Shown piece by piece: positions 5,882 to 5,918 of a stretch of DNA of 5,918 nt; position 1 is the stretch's first letter; each line of letters begins with the position of its first letter. The translations under genes were made by a program, and so were the position numbers. The stretch comes from an uncultured Bacilli bacterium (GTDB lineage: Bacteria > Bacillota_I > Bacilli_A > RF39 > UBA660): NCBI GenBank assembly GCA_944351315.1, contig CALVPL010000085.1, positions 1 to 5,918 of the forward strand, written 5' to 3'. The notes under the pieces were generated by a model, which saw nothing but the letters and a program-made list of their open reading frames with translations, had not been told where the DNA came from and searched no databases.

Positions 5882-5918
5882 TGAGATAATTGTTGTCTAC
5901 TTTTACTTTACCACTGCA
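5877..5918 (-). CDS. Possible C-terminal end of a converging gene, cut by the window edge
   Basis: On the minus strand one frame is open from the window edge for 13 codons and ends in TAA at 5879-5877, encoding CSGKVKVDNNYLK. The other two minus frames stop within the first few codons. The stop falls in the T run of the BI-1 terminator, a common layout for convergent genes. Thirteen codons without a stop are weak evidence, and I do not recognise a family. Confidence 0.3.
   Translation of the reverse strand, partial: CSGKVKVDNNYLK

Noticed and set aside
1..5918. CRISPR array, tRNA, insertion sequence, phage or defence genes
   Set aside because: No direct-repeat array, inverted-repeat-bounded transposase, tRNA-like cloverleaf or defence-type domain was seen. 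Nearly all the sequence is explained by housekeeping genes.

Overview
The window looks like an ordinary chromosomal segment of a strongly AT-rich Gram-positive-type bacterium (phylum Bacillota, perhaps a Bacilli/Erysipelotrichia-like lineage; the class is an inference). Support for this is the gene set parB - MscS channel - DUF951 - ychF, which recurs near the replication origin in many Bacillota, together with GGAGG-type ribosome binding sites, a clean sigma-A-type promoter, short overlapping genes and the standard genetic code.

Positions 1-4616 read as one tightly packed plus-strand operon. It holds a 5'-truncated parB, a small-conductance mechanosensitive channel, a 65-residue DUF951 protein, an AbgT-family membrane transporter, the ATPase/GTPase ychF and a DUF1653 protein. 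The first four genes overlap at each junction (1, 20 and 8 bases). The last two junctions have gaps of 13 and 9 bases. A strong hairpin terminator at 4615-4650 closes the operon and probably also serves the converging gene on the other strand.

Positions 4659-5051 (minus strand) encode a small ASCH-domain protein. It is divergent from a Bax inhibitor-1/YetJ-like membrane protein (5206-5856, plus strand, TTG start). The 154-base region between them holds a near-consensus extended -10 promoter for the BI-1 gene and a weaker candidate promoter for the ASCH gene. A second hairpin follows the BI-1 gene. The last 42 bases may hold the C-terminal end of a converging minus-strand gene.

Functionally the operon mixes chromosome segregation (ParB), osmotic protection (MscS), translation-associated stress control (YchF), a transporter and two small uncharacterised conserved proteins. 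Such mixing is typical of origin-proximal housekeeping clusters and does not imply a single pathway. I see no mobile element, CRISPR array, defence system, tRNA or rRNA. The most noteworthy points are the AbgT transporter sitting between DUF951 and ychF, its apparent substitutions at substrate-site positions, and a pore-helix substitution in the MscS protein. I found no convincing new biological system.
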